A stretch of 64,000 bases of DNA from VGDP01 sp964530335 (GCA_964530335.1 CAZGYG010000005.1:1-64000), one strand, 5' to 3'; shown: positions 48,636 to 57,843, numbered from the stretch's first letter. Notes: generated from the letters alone by a model not told the origin. A program made the numbers and translations.

Positions 48636-49769
48636 ATGGGATGGCTCATGGCGCGGATACTGACCCTGGCCCTGCTCGTGCTCGCGGCGCTCGCGGCGCC
48701 GGCCGCCGCGGCCCGGCTGCCCGAGGCGATCGACGCGCGTATCGCCCTGGCCGCGCGCACGCCGAACCCCGCCGCGGTCAGCGCGGCGGTCATCGAGAGC
48801 ATTTCCGAGCGACCCGACCTGGTCGAGTTGATCGTGCACCGCGCCGCCGGCGCGGCCCCGGCGTATTCCGCCCGCATCGCCGCCGAGGCGGCGCACGCCT
48901 TCCCGGCGTTCGCCCCGCGCATCGCGGCCGCCGCCAGCACCGCGACCCCCGAGCAGGCCGCCATCATCGTCCAGATGACGTCGGAGCCGCGCGTCGCCGC
49001 GTCCAAATCCGAGGTCATGTCCGCGGTCGAATCGACCCTGGCGCTCCAGGACCTGGAGCCCTCGGCGTGGAAGGCCCGGATCGCGCTGGGCGTCGCCGCG
49101 ACGCCCGAATATCTCGGCGCCGAGACATACGAGCCGCGGTTCGCGCCGCTGGTCGACGTCGTCTGGCGCAAACGGATCTTCCTGCGCGCCGACGGCGACC
49201 TGAGCTCCCAGGTCACCGGCATCGGCCCGACCGGGCTCGGCTGGAACTTCGTGCGCACGCCCAACTGGGCGGTCGGCACGCGCGCGACGCTCGACAACGG
49301 CCGCGACAACGACCTGGACAGATTGCTCACCGGGACCCGCACCATCGACCCCGACCTCGAGCTCGGCCTGTTCTTCGAGTACTACGGCGGCCCGTGGAAT
49401 CTGGGCGGCGATGTGCGCCAGGGCGCCGGGATCGCGAGCAATTCCCACGGTGGCGCCCTGGCCGAGCTGCACCTGGGCTACGCCACGCGCCTGTCGCGCC
49501 GGGAGCGCTTCTACCTCGGGCTGTCCTCGACGCTTGCCGGGCCGGCGTATATGCGGACCTATTTCAATCGCGCCGGCTTCCGCGCCGACTGGGGCCTGCG
49601 CGACGTGACCGCCTACTTCACGGTCGAGCACGACCTGTCGCAGCGCATCTTCGCCCGCCTCGTCACCCGGGTGCAGCGGCTGCTGTTCGATGCCGCCAGG
49701 AGTCCGGTGTCCGATGCCAACTCTAACACCCAGTTCTATGCGGCGGCCCAGCTCGGCTACGCCTTCTGA
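48636..49769 (+). CDS. MipA/OmpV-family outer-membrane protein with N-terminal helical extension
   Basis: Predicted outer-membrane beta-barrel of 377 residues with a Sec signal (cut near PAAAAR, residue 26). Residues about 145-377 match MipA/OmpV: VAATPEYLGAETYEPRFAP, GLGWNFVRTPNWAVGTRATL, NDLDRLLTGTRTIDPDLELG, and a terminal aromatic QLGYAF for BAM recognition. Between the signal and the barrel lies an Ala-rich helical region of about 110 residues, with loosely repeated units ending in Ala-Phe/Ala-Ala pairs, not part of typical MipA proteins of about 250 residues. ATG 48648 is an alternative start. Confidence 0.85.
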   Translation: MGWLMARILTLALLVLAALAAPAAAARLPEAIDARIALAARTPNPAAVSAAVIESISERPDLVELIVHRAAGAAPAYSARIAAEAAHAFPAFAPRIAAAASTATPEQAAIIVQMTSEPRVAASKSEVMSAVESTLALQDLEPSAWKARIALGVAATPEYLGAETYEPRFAPLVDVVWRKRIFLRADGDLSSQVTGIGPTGLGWNFVRTPNWAVGTRATLDNGRDNDLDRLLTGTRTIDPDLELGLFFEYYGGPWNLGGDVRQGAGIASNSHGGALAELHLGYATRLSRRERFYLGLSSTLAGPAYMRTYFNRAGFRADWGLRDVTAYFTVEHDLSQRIFARLVTRVQRLLFDAARSPVSDANSNTQFYAAAQLGYAF

Positions 49770-49785
49770 GTCGGGGCGCGACGGC

Positions 49786-50343
49786 ATGGCGACGGCGACG
49801 GCGGACCTGCCGACGATCGAGATCGTCGTCACCTACATGGCCATGACGGCGCCGCCGGCCGGGCCCGCCCGCCCGGCGCCGCCCGCCAAGCTCGCGGTCC
49901 TGCGGGCCGAGGCGCCGACGGTCGCCTTCTATCGCTTTCTCTACAACGGGGTCGGCGAAGCCTGGCAATGGACCGACCGCCGCCTGGTGCCCGACGCGGA
50001 GCTCGACGCCGTGATCCGCGATCCCGGCGTCGAGATCTACGTGCTGTACGCCGGCGGCGTTCCCGCGGGCTACGCCGAGCTCGACTTCCGCGCCATGCCG
50101 GTGGCCGATCTCGCGTACTTCGGCCTGATGCCCGAATTCATCGGCCGCGGCCTTGGCGCCTGGTTCCTCGATTGGGCCGTGCGCGCGCTGTGGCTCAAGG
50201 GCCCCAGCGAGGTCACCGTGAACACCTGCGACCTGGACCATCCCCGGGCGCTGCAGGGCTACCAACTCGTCGGCTTCGCGCCGCGGCGGCGGGAAACGCA
50301 CCGGCTGGTGCCCCTCGAGGCGGTCAAGGCGATCGGACTTTGA
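49786..50343 (+). CDS. GNAT-family N-acetyltransferase
   Basis: Acetyl-CoA-dependent acyltransferase of 185 residues. The acetyl-CoA loop is seen as FGLMPEFIGRGLGAWFLDWA (Q/R-x-x-G-x-G/A form), with a following TVNTCDLDHPRALQGYQLVGF block, the family's C-terminal strand. The start at 49786 (MATATADLP) is preferred; the longer open frame overlaps the MipA gene. The substrate is unknown. It lies between the MipA-like gene and an MDR oxidoreductase, all on the plus strand with gaps of about 16 bases. Confidence 0.86.
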   Translation: MATATADLPTIEIVVTYMAMTAPPAGPARPAPPAKLAVLRAEAPTVAFYRFLYNGVGEAWQWTDRRLVPDAELDAVIRDPGVEIYVLYAGGVPAGYAELDFRAMPVADLAYFGLMPEFIGRGLGAWFLDWAVRALWLKGPSEVTVNTCDLDHPRALQGYQLVGFAPRRRETHRLVPLEAVKAIGL

Positions 50344-50359
50344 GCCAAGGGAGGCGCGC

Positions 50360-51382
50360 ATGAATGCGGGGCGCAACCGGCAGTTCGTTCTGGCCAGCCG
50401 GCCGGAGGGCATGGCGAGCGAGGCCAATTTCCGCCTGGTCGAGGGTCCCCTGCCGGTGGCCGGGCCGGGCGAGGCGCTGGTGCGCACGATCTACCTTTCG
50501 GTCGATCCCTACATGCGCGGGCGGATCGGCCACGGACCGTCCTACGCCCAGCCGGTTGCCATCGGCGGGCCGATGGTCGGCGGCACCGTCGGCCAGGTGG
50601 TCGCGTCGAACGATCGTGGCCTCGCCCCCGGCGATTTCGTCGAAGGCTACGGCGGCTGGCAGGACCATTGGGTCGCGCGCGGCGGGGCCTTGCGCAAGCT
50701 CGATCCCAGCGCCGCGCCGATCTCGACCGCCGTGGGCGTGCTCGGGATGCCCGGCATGACCGCGTACTTCGGGCTGCTCGACGTGGGGGCGCCGCGCCCC
50801 GGCGACACTGTGTTCGTGTCCGGCGCCGCCGGCGCGGTCGGCGCCACCGTCGGCCAGATCGCCAGGATCGCCGGCTGCACGGTGGCGGGCAGCGCGGGCG
50901 GCGCGGCCAAGGTCGCGTACCTGCGTGAACTCGGGTTCGACGCGGGCGTTGACTACCGGGCGGAAAACGACCTCGGCGCCGCGCTGCGCCGCGCCTGCCC
51001 GAAGGGCATCGACGTCTACTTCGACAACGTCGGCGGCGCCATCACCGACGCGGTGATCGAGCAGATCAACGTCGGCGCCCGCGTCGTGATCTGCGGCCAG
51101 ATCGCCGGCTACAACCAGCGCGGTAAGGAGACCGGGCCGCGTAACCTGTGGCAGCTCATCGTCAAGCGCGCGCGCATTCAGGGATTGCTGGTGTCCGACT
51201 TCACTCACCGCAAGGATGAGGCGCTCGCGCGGCTGGGCGAATGGGTCGGCGATGGGCGCATCCGCTACCGCGAGGACATCGTCGAGGGCCTGGAGAACGC
51301 GCCCAAGGCGTTCCTGCGCCTGTTCAGCGGCGCGAACCTGGGCAAGCAGCTCGTCCGCGTCAGCCCCGACCCGACGAGGTGA
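50360..51382 (+). CDS. NADP-dependent MDR oxidoreductase (2-alkenal reductase / leukotriene B4 dehydrogenase group)
   Basis: Zinc-independent medium-chain reductase of 340 residues. Markers are the N-terminal LSVDPYMRGRIG, the nucleotide-binding VFVSGAAGAVGATVGQIAR, VDVYFDNVGG-like IDVYFDNVGGAITDAVIEQ, GQIAGYNQ and RIQGLLVSDF. This set matches YncB/curcumin reductase-type enzymes that reduce alpha,beta-unsaturated carbonyls. The gene ends in a convergent arrangement with aapP, with a GC palindrome between them. Confidence 0.9.
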   Translation: MNAGRNRQFVLASRPEGMASEANFRLVEGPLPVAGPGEALVRTIYLSVDPYMRGRIGHGPSYAQPVAIGGPMVGGTVGQVVASNDRGLAPGDFVEGYGGWQDHWVARGGALRKLDPSAAPISTAVGVLGMPGMTAYFGLLDVGAPRPGDTVFVSGAAGAVGATVGQIARIAGCTVAGSAGGAAKVAYLRELGFDAGVDYRAENDLGAALRRACPKGIDVYFDNVGGAITDAVIEQINVGARVVICGQIAGYNQRGKETGPRNLWQLIVKRARIQGLLVSDFTHRKDEALARLGEWVGDGRIRYREDIVEGLENAPKAFLRLFSGANLGKQLVRVSPDPTR

Positions 51383-51384
51383 CC

Positions 51385-51399
51385 GGCGCGCAGCGCGCC
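51385..51399. terminator. GC-rich hairpin between convergent genes
   Basis: GGCGCGC-A-GCGCGCC is a perfect 15-base palindrome three bases after the MDR oxidoreductase stop and 65 bases before the aapP stop. No T-run follows on either side, so it is at most a weak intrinsic terminator. Confidence 0.3.
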
Positions 51400-51463
51400 A
51401 TGCCGCGGGTCCAGTAGACCGCTATGAAACCCACCGACGGCGTCGGAGGCTTTCGATACTCTG

Positions 51464-52234
51464 CTAATGCCGCAGGATCTGGCTCAGGAACAGCTTGGTG
51501 CGGTCGGACTTGGGGTCGTTGAAGAACGCCTCGGGCTCGTTCTGCTCGATGATCTCGCCGCCGTCCATGAAGATCACCCGGTGGGCGACCTGGCGCGCGA
51601 ACGCCATCTCGTGGCTGACGCAGATCATCGTCATGCCGGTCTCGGCCAGTTCGACCATGACGTCGAGTACCTCCTTGATCATCTCCGGGTCGAGCGCCGA
51701 GGTCGGCTCGTCGAACAGCATGATCTTGGGGTTCATGCACAGCGCGCGGGCGATTGCGACGCGCTGCTGCTGGCCGCCCGAGAGCTGGCCGGGGTACTTG
51801 GCCGCCTGCTCGGGGATGCGCACCCGCTCCAAGAGCTTCATCGCCGTCGCCTCGGCCTCGGCGCGCGGCGCCTTGCGCACCCACATGGGCGCGAGCGTCA
51901 GGTTCTGCAGCACCGTCAGGTGCGGGAACAGGTTGAACTGCTGGAACACCATGCCGACCTCGCGCCGGATCGCCTCGATGTTCTTGAGGTCGTCGGTGAG
52001 CTCGGTGCCCTCGACGATGATCTGGCCGCGCTGATGCTCCTCGAGCCGGTTGATGCAGCGGATCATGGTCGACTTGCCCGATCCCGACGGCCCGCAGATC
52101 ACGATGCGCTCGCCCCGGTAGACGCCCAGGTTGATGTCCTTCAGGGCGTGGAACTGGCCGTACCACTTGTGCACGTTGACCATCTGGATCACGACATCGT
52201 CGGACGGCGCCGTCGGCGGATGGGTCCGGGCCAT
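51464..52234 (-). CDS. aapP: General L-amino acid ABC transporter ATP-binding protein
   Basis: Cytoplasmic ATPase of a polar/general amino-acid importer, 256 residues. Walker A is GPSGSGKST, the Q-loop VFQQFNLFPHLTVLQNLTLAP, the signature LSGGQQQRVAIARAL, and Walker B IMLFDEPTSALDPEM. VNVHKWYGQFHALKDINL at the N-terminus and the ending DRTKLFLSQILRH are typical of AapP/GlnQ proteins. The ATG at 52234 starts the protein; the longer open frame is aapM read out of frame. It is the last gene of aapJQMP. Confidence 0.94.
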   Translation of the reverse strand: MARTHPPTAPSDDVVIQMVNVHKWYGQFHALKDINLGVYRGERIVICGPSGSGKSTMIRCINRLEEHQRGQIIVEGTELTDDLKNIEAIRREVGMVFQQFNLFPHLTVLQNLTLAPMWVRKAPRAEAEATAMKLLERVRIPEQAAKYPGQLSGGQQQRVAIARALCMNPKIMLFDEPTSALDPEMIKEVLDVMVELAETGMTMICVSHEMAFARQVAHRVIFMDGGEIIEQNEPEAFFNDPKSDRTKLFLSQILRH

Positions 52235-52254
52235 GGGCGGTCTCCTCGGTTGGC

Positions 52255-53373
52255 CTAGCGGCGTCGCTGCCCGGCCGACAGCCGGGATTCCAGGTAAATG
52301 CTGTAGCGCGACATGCCGAAGCAGAAGATCCAGAAGCACGCGCCGGCGAACACGTAGCCCTCGGTCGCCAGGCCCAGCCAGTGCGGGTCCGTGGTCGCGG
52401 CGTGGACGCGCCCCAGCAGGTCGAACAGGCCGATGATCGCCACCAGGGTGGTGTCCTTGAACAGCCCGATGAAGGTGTTGACGATGCCGGGAATCACCAC
52501 CTTGAGCGCCTGGGGCAGGATGATCAGCCCCATGGTCTTCCAGTAGTTCAGGCCCAGCGCCGCCGCCGCCTCGTATTGGCCAAGCGGCATCGCCTGCAGG
52601 CCCCCGCGCACGACCTCGGCCATGTACGCGGCCGAGAACAGCGCGACCCCGATCAGCGCGCGCAGCAGCTTGTCGAAGCTGACGCCCTCGGGCAGGAACA
52701 GCGGCAGCATGACCGAGGCCATGAACAGCACCGAGATCAGCGGCACGCCGCGCCAGATCTCGATGAACCCGATGCACAGCACGCGGATGATCGGCATCTT
52801 GGACCGCCGGCCGAGCGCGAGCAGGATGCCGAGCGGCAGCGACGCGACGATGCCGATGACCGAGATCACCAGGGTCAGGCTGAGCCCGCCCCAGCGCGCG
52901 GTCTCGACCACGGGAAGCCCCAACACGCCGCCGACGAACAGGACGTAGGCGAGGATCGGATAGACGGCGATCAGATAGAGCGTCGCCCACAGCTTGCCCG
53001 GCGCCCGCTCGACGAGCACCGGCACCGCGCCCGCGACCAGCAGCACGAACGCTAGGTTGATCCGCCAGGTCCCGTCGACCGGGTAGAAGCCGTAGATGAA
53101 CTGCCAGAACTGGATCTTGACGAACACCCAGCAGGCGCCGCTGTTGGCCGCGCAGTCCTCCTTGGTCTCGCCGCTCAGCGTCGCGTCGAAGATCACCCAG
53201 TCGAGCAGCGGCGGCACGATGAGCCACAGCATGTAGACGCCGAGCAGCGTGAGCGCCGCGTTGCCCCACGACGAGAACAGGTTGGTCCTGAGCCAGCCGA
53301 TCACGCCGGCCGACGTGACCGGCGGCGGCAGATCCGGGCGCCGTTCGCTGGTCACCATTGCCGTGCCCGCCAT
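52255..53373 (-). CDS. aapM: General L-amino acid ABC transporter permease AapM
   Basis: Membrane subunit of the general L-amino acid importer, 372 residues. A long N-terminal extension with extra membrane segments, as in Rhizobium AapM, precedes the HisM-type core: GLSLTLVISVIGIVASLPLGILLALGRRSK is split across the first segments, and the EAA-type loop is LQAMPLGQYEAAAALGLNYWKTM. It begins three bases after aapQ ends and is followed by aapP after 20 bases. Confidence 0.93.
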   Translation of the reverse strand: MAGTAMVTSERRPDLPPPVTSAGVIGWLRTNLFSSWGNAALTLLGVYMLWLIVPPLLDWVIFDATLSGETKEDCAANSGACWVFVKIQFWQFIYGFYPVDGTWRINLAFVLLVAGAVPVLVERAPGKLWATLYLIAVYPILAYVLFVGGVLGLPVVETARWGGLSLTLVISVIGIVASLPLGILLALGRRSKMPIIRVLCIGFIEIWRGVPLISVLFMASVMLPLFLPEGVSFDKLLRALIGVALFSAAYMAEVVRGGLQAMPLGQYEAAAALGLNYWKTMGLIILPQALKVVIPGIVNTFIGLFKDTTLVAIIGLFDLLGRVHAATTDPHWLGLATEGYVFAGACFWIFCFGMSRYSIYLESRLSAGQRRR

Positions 53374-53376
53374 GGC

Positions 53377-54558
53377 TCAGCGCTCCACCAGGCGGACGCG
53401 CCGGTTGTACCAGTTCATGACCAGCGAGATCGTCAGGCTGATGGTCAGGTAGATCGCCATGGTGATGACGATGACCTCGACCGCCTGGCCGGTCTGGTTC
53501 AGCACCGTTCCGGCGAACACGGAAACAAGGTCCGGGTACGCGATCGCCACGGCGAGCGAGGAGTTCTTGGTCAGGTTGAGGTACTGGCTGGTCAGCGGCG
53601 GGATGATCACGCGCAACGCCTGCGGCACGATGATGAGCCGGAGCGTCGGGCCCCGGCGGAGCCCCAGCGCGAACGCGGCCTCGGTCTGGCCGTGGCTCAC
53701 CGCCTGGATGCCCGAACGCACGTTCTCGGCGATGAACGCCGCCGTGTAGGCCGAAAGCCCGACCAGCAGCGCCGTGAACTCCGGCTGCAGCACGATACCT
53801 CCGACGAAGTTGAAGCCCTTCAGCGCGGGGTCCTCGAAGCTGATCGGAGTTCCCGTGACCAGCAGCGCGAGCAGCGGCAATCCGACCACGAGGCCGAGGC
53901 CCGTCCAGCCGGTGGCGAACCGCTGGCCCGTCGCCTCGCGCCGGCGCCGCGCCCAGCGGGCGATCACGATCGTCGCGCCGATGCCGAACACGAGCGCGGC
54001 CTCGACCAGGCCGAAGCCATCCTCGGTGATCGGGCGCGGCAGGTAGAGGCCGCGGATGTTGAGGATCACCCCGGCGCCGAGCTCGAGGCTGTCGCGCGGA
54101 TGCGGCATCGCCGCCAGGATCGCGAAGTACCAGAAAAAGAGCTGCAGCAGCAGCGGCACGTTGCGCACGATCTCGATGTAGAGCGAGGCGAGCCGCCCGA
54201 TCAGCCAGTTGGGCGACAGGCGTGCGATACCGATGACGAAGCCGAGCACCGTCGCGACGACGACGCCGATCGCGGCCACCAGCAGCGTGTTGAGCAAGCC
54301 GACGACGAAGGCCCGGCCGTAGCTGGATTCCGGCGTGTACGGAATCAGGTGGATCGAGATGTCGAAGCCCGCGGTCGTACCCAGGAACCCGAAGCCCGAG
54401 GCGATCTTCTGCTGTTGGAGGTTCGCCGCGGTATTGCCGATGATCATCGCGGCCAGGGCGAGCACGGCGAGGAGCACCACCGCCTGCACCACGATCGCGC
54501 GCACGCGCGGATCGTTCAGGACCGATCTCCTTGGCAAGGGAACCGACGCGACGCTCAT
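53377..54558 (-). CDS. aapQ: General L-amino acid ABC transporter permease AapQ
   Basis: Partner permease of 393 residues. It shows the AapQ pattern of an extra N-terminal segment (VVLLAVLALAAMIIGN), a first permease block around GLLNTLLVAAIGVVVATVLG, a cytoplasmic mid region, and the EAA-type loop GIQAVSHGQTEAAFALGLRRG near the C-terminus. It is the second gene of the operon, 107 bases after aapJ and three bases before aapM. AapQ and AapM form the membrane heterodimer. Confidence 0.93.
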   Translation of the reverse strand: MSVASVPLPRRSVLNDPRVRAIVVQAVVLLAVLALAAMIIGNTAANLQQQKIASGFGFLGTTAGFDISIHLIPYTPESSYGRAFVVGLLNTLLVAAIGVVVATVLGFVIGIARLSPNWLIGRLASLYIEIVRNVPLLLQLFFWYFAILAAMPHPRDSLELGAGVILNIRGLYLPRPITEDGFGLVEAALVFGIGATIVIARWARRRREATGQRFATGWTGLGLVVGLPLLALLVTGTPISFEDPALKGFNFVGGIVLQPEFTALLVGLSAYTAAFIAENVRSGIQAVSHGQTEAAFALGLRRGPTLRLIIVPQALRVIIPPLTSQYLNLTKNSSLAVAIAYPDLVSVFAGTVLNQTGQAVEVIVITMAIYLTISLTISLVMNWYNRRVRLVER

Positions 54559-54665
54559 CGCCCGGGCTTCCCTTCGGCGCAGGGCACGCGGCGGCGAAGC
54601 GCGACGCGCCGGATCAAACCAGCGCGGCGCGCCAAGCCGTCAACTCCCGCAAGCGGACCGGCCGA

Positions 54666-55682
54666 CTAGCGGATCGGCGGGGCGTACTGCAAGCCGCCCT
54701 TGCTCCACTGCGCGTTCAGGCCACGAGCGATCGTCAGCGGCGTCGAGGCGCCGAGGTTGCGCTCGAATATCTCGCCGTAGTTGCCGACCGCCTTGATGGC
54801 GTTGAGCGCCCAATCGTTGCCCAGCCCCATCATGGCCCCGAACGCGCCTTCCGCGCCGAGCAGGCGCCGCACGTCGGGATTGTGGGATGTCGCCATGTCC
54901 GCGACGTTGGCCTGGGTGACGCCCAGCTCCTCGGCGGTAAGCAGCGCGAAGTGGGTCCACATCACGATGTTGAACCATTCGTCGTCGCCCTGACGCACGA
55001 CCGGCCCGAGAGGCTCCTTCGAGATGATCTCGGGCAGCACGATGTGGTCGTCCGGAGCGGCGAGCTTGGTCCGCTCCGCGTAGAGACCCGAGGCGTCGGT
55101 CGTGTAGGCGTCGCAGCGGCCTTGGTCGTAGGCGGCCAAGGTCTCGTCGCTCTTCTCGAACACGACGGCGTTGAGCTCCATGCCGTTGGCGCGGAAGTAG
55201 TCGGCCAGGTTGAGCTCGGTCGTCGTGCCCGTCTGCACGCACACGGTCGCGCCGCTAAGCTCGAGCGCGCTCGAGATGCCCAGGCCCTTCTTCACCATGA
55301 AGCCCTGGCCGTCGTAGTAGCTGGCCCCGACGAAGTTGAGCCCGAGCGAGGTGTCGCGGCTCATGGTCCAGGTGGTGTTGCGCGCCAGCATGTCGACCTC
55401 GCCCGATTGCAGCGCGATGAAGCGCTCCTTGGCGGTCAACGGCGTGAACTTCACCGCCGTGCCGTCGCCGAAGATCGCCGCGGCGACCGCCCGGCAGTAG
55501 TCGATGTCGAACCCGCTCCAGTTGCCCGATTCGTCGGGGCTGCCGAAGCCGGCCAAGCCGGTGTTGACACCGCACTGCAAGAAACCCTTGGCCTTGATGG
55601 CGTCGAGCGTCGGCCCGGCCGCGGCCTGGCCGGCGAGCCCGACCATCAGGGCCGCGGCGGCGATGAACGTCGTGTGCCTCAT
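54666..55682 (-). CDS. aapJ: Periplasmic general L-amino acid-binding protein AapJ
   Basis: Solute-binding protein of the Aap importer, 338 residues. A Sec signal (IAAAALMVGLAGQAAAG) precedes the mature binding domain: KGFLQCGVNTGLAGFGSPDE, GFDIDYCRAVAAAIFGD, LTAKERFIALQSGEVDMLAR (ligand-binding arginine region) and NYGEIFERNLG. This matches AapJ/BztA, larger than HisJ-type proteins. It leads the aapJQMP operon and has three 12-base repeats in its leader. Confidence 0.95.
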   Translation of the reverse strand: MRHTTFIAAAALMVGLAGQAAAGPTLDAIKAKGFLQCGVNTGLAGFGSPDESGNWSGFDIDYCRAVAAAIFGDGTAVKFTPLTAKERFIALQSGEVDMLARNTTWTMSRDTSLGLNFVGASYYDGQGFMVKKGLGISSALELSGATVCVQTGTTTELNLADYFRANGMELNAVVFEKSDETLAAYDQGRCDAYTTDASGLYAERTKLAAPDDHIVLPEIISKEPLGPVVRQGDDEWFNIVMWTHFALLTAEELGVTQANVADMATSHNPDVRRLLGAEGAFGAMMGLGNDWALNAIKAVGNYGEIFERNLGASTPLTIARGLNAQWSKGGLQYAPPIR

Positions 55683-55692
55683 GGTGCGTCTC

Positions 55693-55728
55693 CCCTCGTT
55701 GCGCGTCTTGTTACACGTCTTGTTGCAC
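55693..55728 (-). repeat. Three 12-bp repeats in the aapJ leader
   Basis: On the minus strand the sequence reads GTGCAACAAGAC, GTGTAACAAGAC, GCGCAACGAGGG in direct succession, 10 to 46 bases upstream of the aapJ ATG. The last copy runs into the ribosome binding site (GAGGGGAG). The CA-rich repeats look like a post-transcriptional control site; small RNAs that target amino-acid transporter mRNAs use comparable leader sequences, but no such interaction is shown here. Confidence 0.55.
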
Positions 55729-55877
55729 GTCTCTCTGATTGGGGCAAACCGCTCGGCCGCCCCAAGGCTGGGCCGATATTGGCTAAGCCAGGGAAGCGCG
55801 TCAAACGGAGACTTTTTTCACCGCGTTCGGCGCCGCTGCGCTAAGCCATGGGCCAGTGCCACCCGCGAGGAACGTCG

Positions 55878-57041
55878 ATGAAGCCCGATACCCTGCTCGT
55901 CCACGCCGGCCGTGATCCGCGCCGCCAGGGCGGTTGCGTCAACCCGCCCGTGCACCACGCCTCGACCATAGTCTATCCGACCGTGGCGGAGCTGCTCGAC
56001 AGCGCGCGCCATCCGTTCGATGGCGTCGTCTACGGCAGCTATGGCGTGCCCATCACGTTCGCCCTCGAGCAGGCACTCGCGGCGCTCGACGGCGGCCACC
56101 GCGCGGTCGCGGTGCGCTCGGGCAAGGCGGCCGTCGTAACGGCGCTGCTCGCGCTCGTGCGCGGCGGCGACCACGTTCTGGTCACCGACAGCGCCTATGG
56201 CCCGACTCGCAACTTCTGCGCCGGCATGCTGGCCGGGCTCGGCGTTGCCACGACGTTCTACGATCCCGGCATCGGCGCCGGCATCGCCGATCTCATCCGG
56301 CCCGAGACCAAGGCGGTGTTCGTCGAATCCCCGGGATCGCTGACCTTCGAGGTGCAGGACGTTCCGGCGATCGCCGCCGCCGCGCACGCCCGGGGCGCGG
56401 TCGTGGTCATGGACAACACCTGGGCCACGCCGCTCCACTTCCGGCCGTTCGACCACGGCGTCGACGTGGCCCTGCAGGCCGCGACCAAATACATCGGCGG
56501 TCACTCCGACGTCATGGTCGGCGTTGTGACCACCACGGAACCCTTGCACGAGAGCGTGCGCAAGGCGGCGGTGACGCTCGGCGGCTGCCCGGGGCCGGAC
56601 GACTGCTACCTGGCGCTGCGCGGGCTGCGCACGCTTGGAGTGCGTCTGGCCCGGCACGAGCGGACCGGGCTGGCGCTCGCCCGTTGGCTCGCGGCGCGGC
56701 CCGAGGTGCGCCGCGTTCTCCACCCGGCGCTGCCCGACGACCCGGGCCACGCGCTGTGGCGGCGCGATTTCTCGGGGTCCGGCGGGCTGTTCGGCATCGT
56801 GCTCGCGCCCTGCTCGCCCCAGGCCGTCGCCGCCATGCTCGAGGGCATGCGCCACTTCGCCCTCGGCTATTCATGGGGCGGCTACGAAAGCCTGCTGATT
56901 CCGACGTTCCCGGAGAAAAATCGTACGGTGGTTCCGTGGAACCCGGGCGGGCCGACGCTCCGGCTCTACGCCGGGCTCGAGGACCCGGACGACCTGATCG
57001 CCGATCTCGACGCGGGATTCGCGCGCCTCTCCGCCGTTTAG
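55878..57041 (+). CDS. metC: Cystathionine beta-lyase
   Basis: PLP enzyme of the Cys/Met metabolism family, 387 residues, which cleaves cystathionine to homocysteine in methionine synthesis. The PLP lysine is in LQAATKYIGGHSDVMVG; other markers are TLLVHAGRDPRRQGGCVNPP at the N-terminus, VVMDNTWATPLHFRPFDHG and ALGYSWGGYESLLIP. The last is the MetC form rather than MetB. ATG 55878 follows GCGAGGAACGTCG; the frame opens earlier at 55848 but that portion lacks similarity. Divergent from aapJ. Confidence 0.92.
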   Translation: MKPDTLLVHAGRDPRRQGGCVNPPVHHASTIVYPTVAELLDSARHPFDGVVYGSYGVPITFALEQALAALDGGHRAVAVRSGKAAVVTALLALVRGGDHVLVTDSAYGPTRNFCAGMLAGLGVATTFYDPGIGAGIADLIRPETKAVFVESPGSLTFEVQDVPAIAAAAHARGAVVVMDNTWATPLHFRPFDHGVDVALQAATKYIGGHSDVMVGVVTTTEPLHESVRKAAVTLGGCPGPDDCYLALRGLRTLGVRLARHERTGLALARWLAARPEVRRVLHPALPDDPGHALWRRDFSGSGGLFGIVLAPCSPQAVAAMLEGMRHFALGYSWGGYESLLIPTFPEKNRTVVPWNPGGPTLRLYAGLEDPDDLIADLDAGFARLSAV

Positions 57042-57096
57042 CCGTTGCGCGGCGCGGGCCGATTGTATCGTGTGCGTGCCGGCCTATAATCGCGCC

Positions 57097-57843
57097 ATGA
57101 GCGACCGCGCACCGACCCGTGCCTCGAGCATCGCCTGCGTCGTCCTGGCGGTGGTCGTTGCCCTCGCCTTGGTCGCCGCTCCCGCCCGCGCCGAACAAAG
57201 GCAGGAGTTCGCCCAGGGCTACGAGCTCTACAAATCCGAGCTATATCGTGGCGCGGTTGCCCTGTTCGAGCGCGGCCTCGCGATCGAGCCCGACAACGGG
57301 CTGGCCCATTTTTACGCCGCCGAGTCCTACTACAAGCTCGGTGAGCTGCAACCCGCGCTTGACCATTACCGCGCGGCCGCCAGCTTCCTGCCGCCCGGCA
57401 CCGAGGCGACCAAGACGAGCAACATGATCGTCGCCATCGAGGCGGAGTTCGGCGCGGCGGGCACGGCCGGCGAACTGCCCGAGCCGTCGGCCACCGCGAC
57501 GACCGAGGAACCCGCCGCGACGACGACCAGCGGCCCCGCCGATTGGAGTGCCCTGACCGCCGACACTGGCGCGCTCAGCCAGGCCATATCGGACTATTAC
57601 GAGGTGAACCAGCCTGCCCCCGAGGCGAAGGACAGCTCGATCATCAACGTGTTCTCGATCGCGCTCGACAGCACTTCGCGCGATCAGGCCGTCGTCAAGT
57701 TCCGCTGCGAGGTCAAGGCCTCGCACGGCAAGACCGGTATCTTCCGCGCCCGGGTCACGCTGCTGGCCGAGGGCGATTCGTACCGGGTAATCGAGTTTAA
57801 CAAGGACGAACAGTTCGACATCGTCAAGGGGTTCGCCTACTAG
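57097..57843 (+). CDS. Secreted TPR-containing protein
   Basis: Predicted periplasmic protein of 248 residues. A Sec signal (VVLAVVVALALVAAPARAE) is followed by two tetratricopeptide-like helical pairs (QGYELYKSELYRGAVALFERGLAIEPDN and FYAAESYYKLGELQPALDHYRAAASF), a Thr/Ala/Pro linker and an unrecognised C-terminal domain rich in beta structure (VVKFRCEVKASHGKTGIFRARVTLLAEGDSYRVIE). The start is ATG 57097, though GTG 57070 is open in frame. Its stop codon lies inside the terminal repeat of the element that follows. Confidence 0.72.
   Translation: MSDRAPTRASSIACVVLAVVVALALVAAPARAEQRQEFAQGYELYKSELYRGAVALFERGLAIEPDNGLAHFYAAESYYKLGELQPALDHYRAAASFLPPGTEATKTSNMIVAIEAEFGAAGTAGELPEPSATATTEEPAATTTSGPADWSALTADTGALSQAISDYYEVNQPAPEAKDSSIINVFSIALDSTSRDQAVVKFRCEVKASHGKTGIFRARVTLLAEGDSYRVIEFNKDEQFDIVKGFAY

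Noticed and set aside
55683..55877. Possible SAM or other riboswitch upstream of metC
   Set aside because: I could not find the conserved core of a SAM-I, SAM-II or SAH aptamer.
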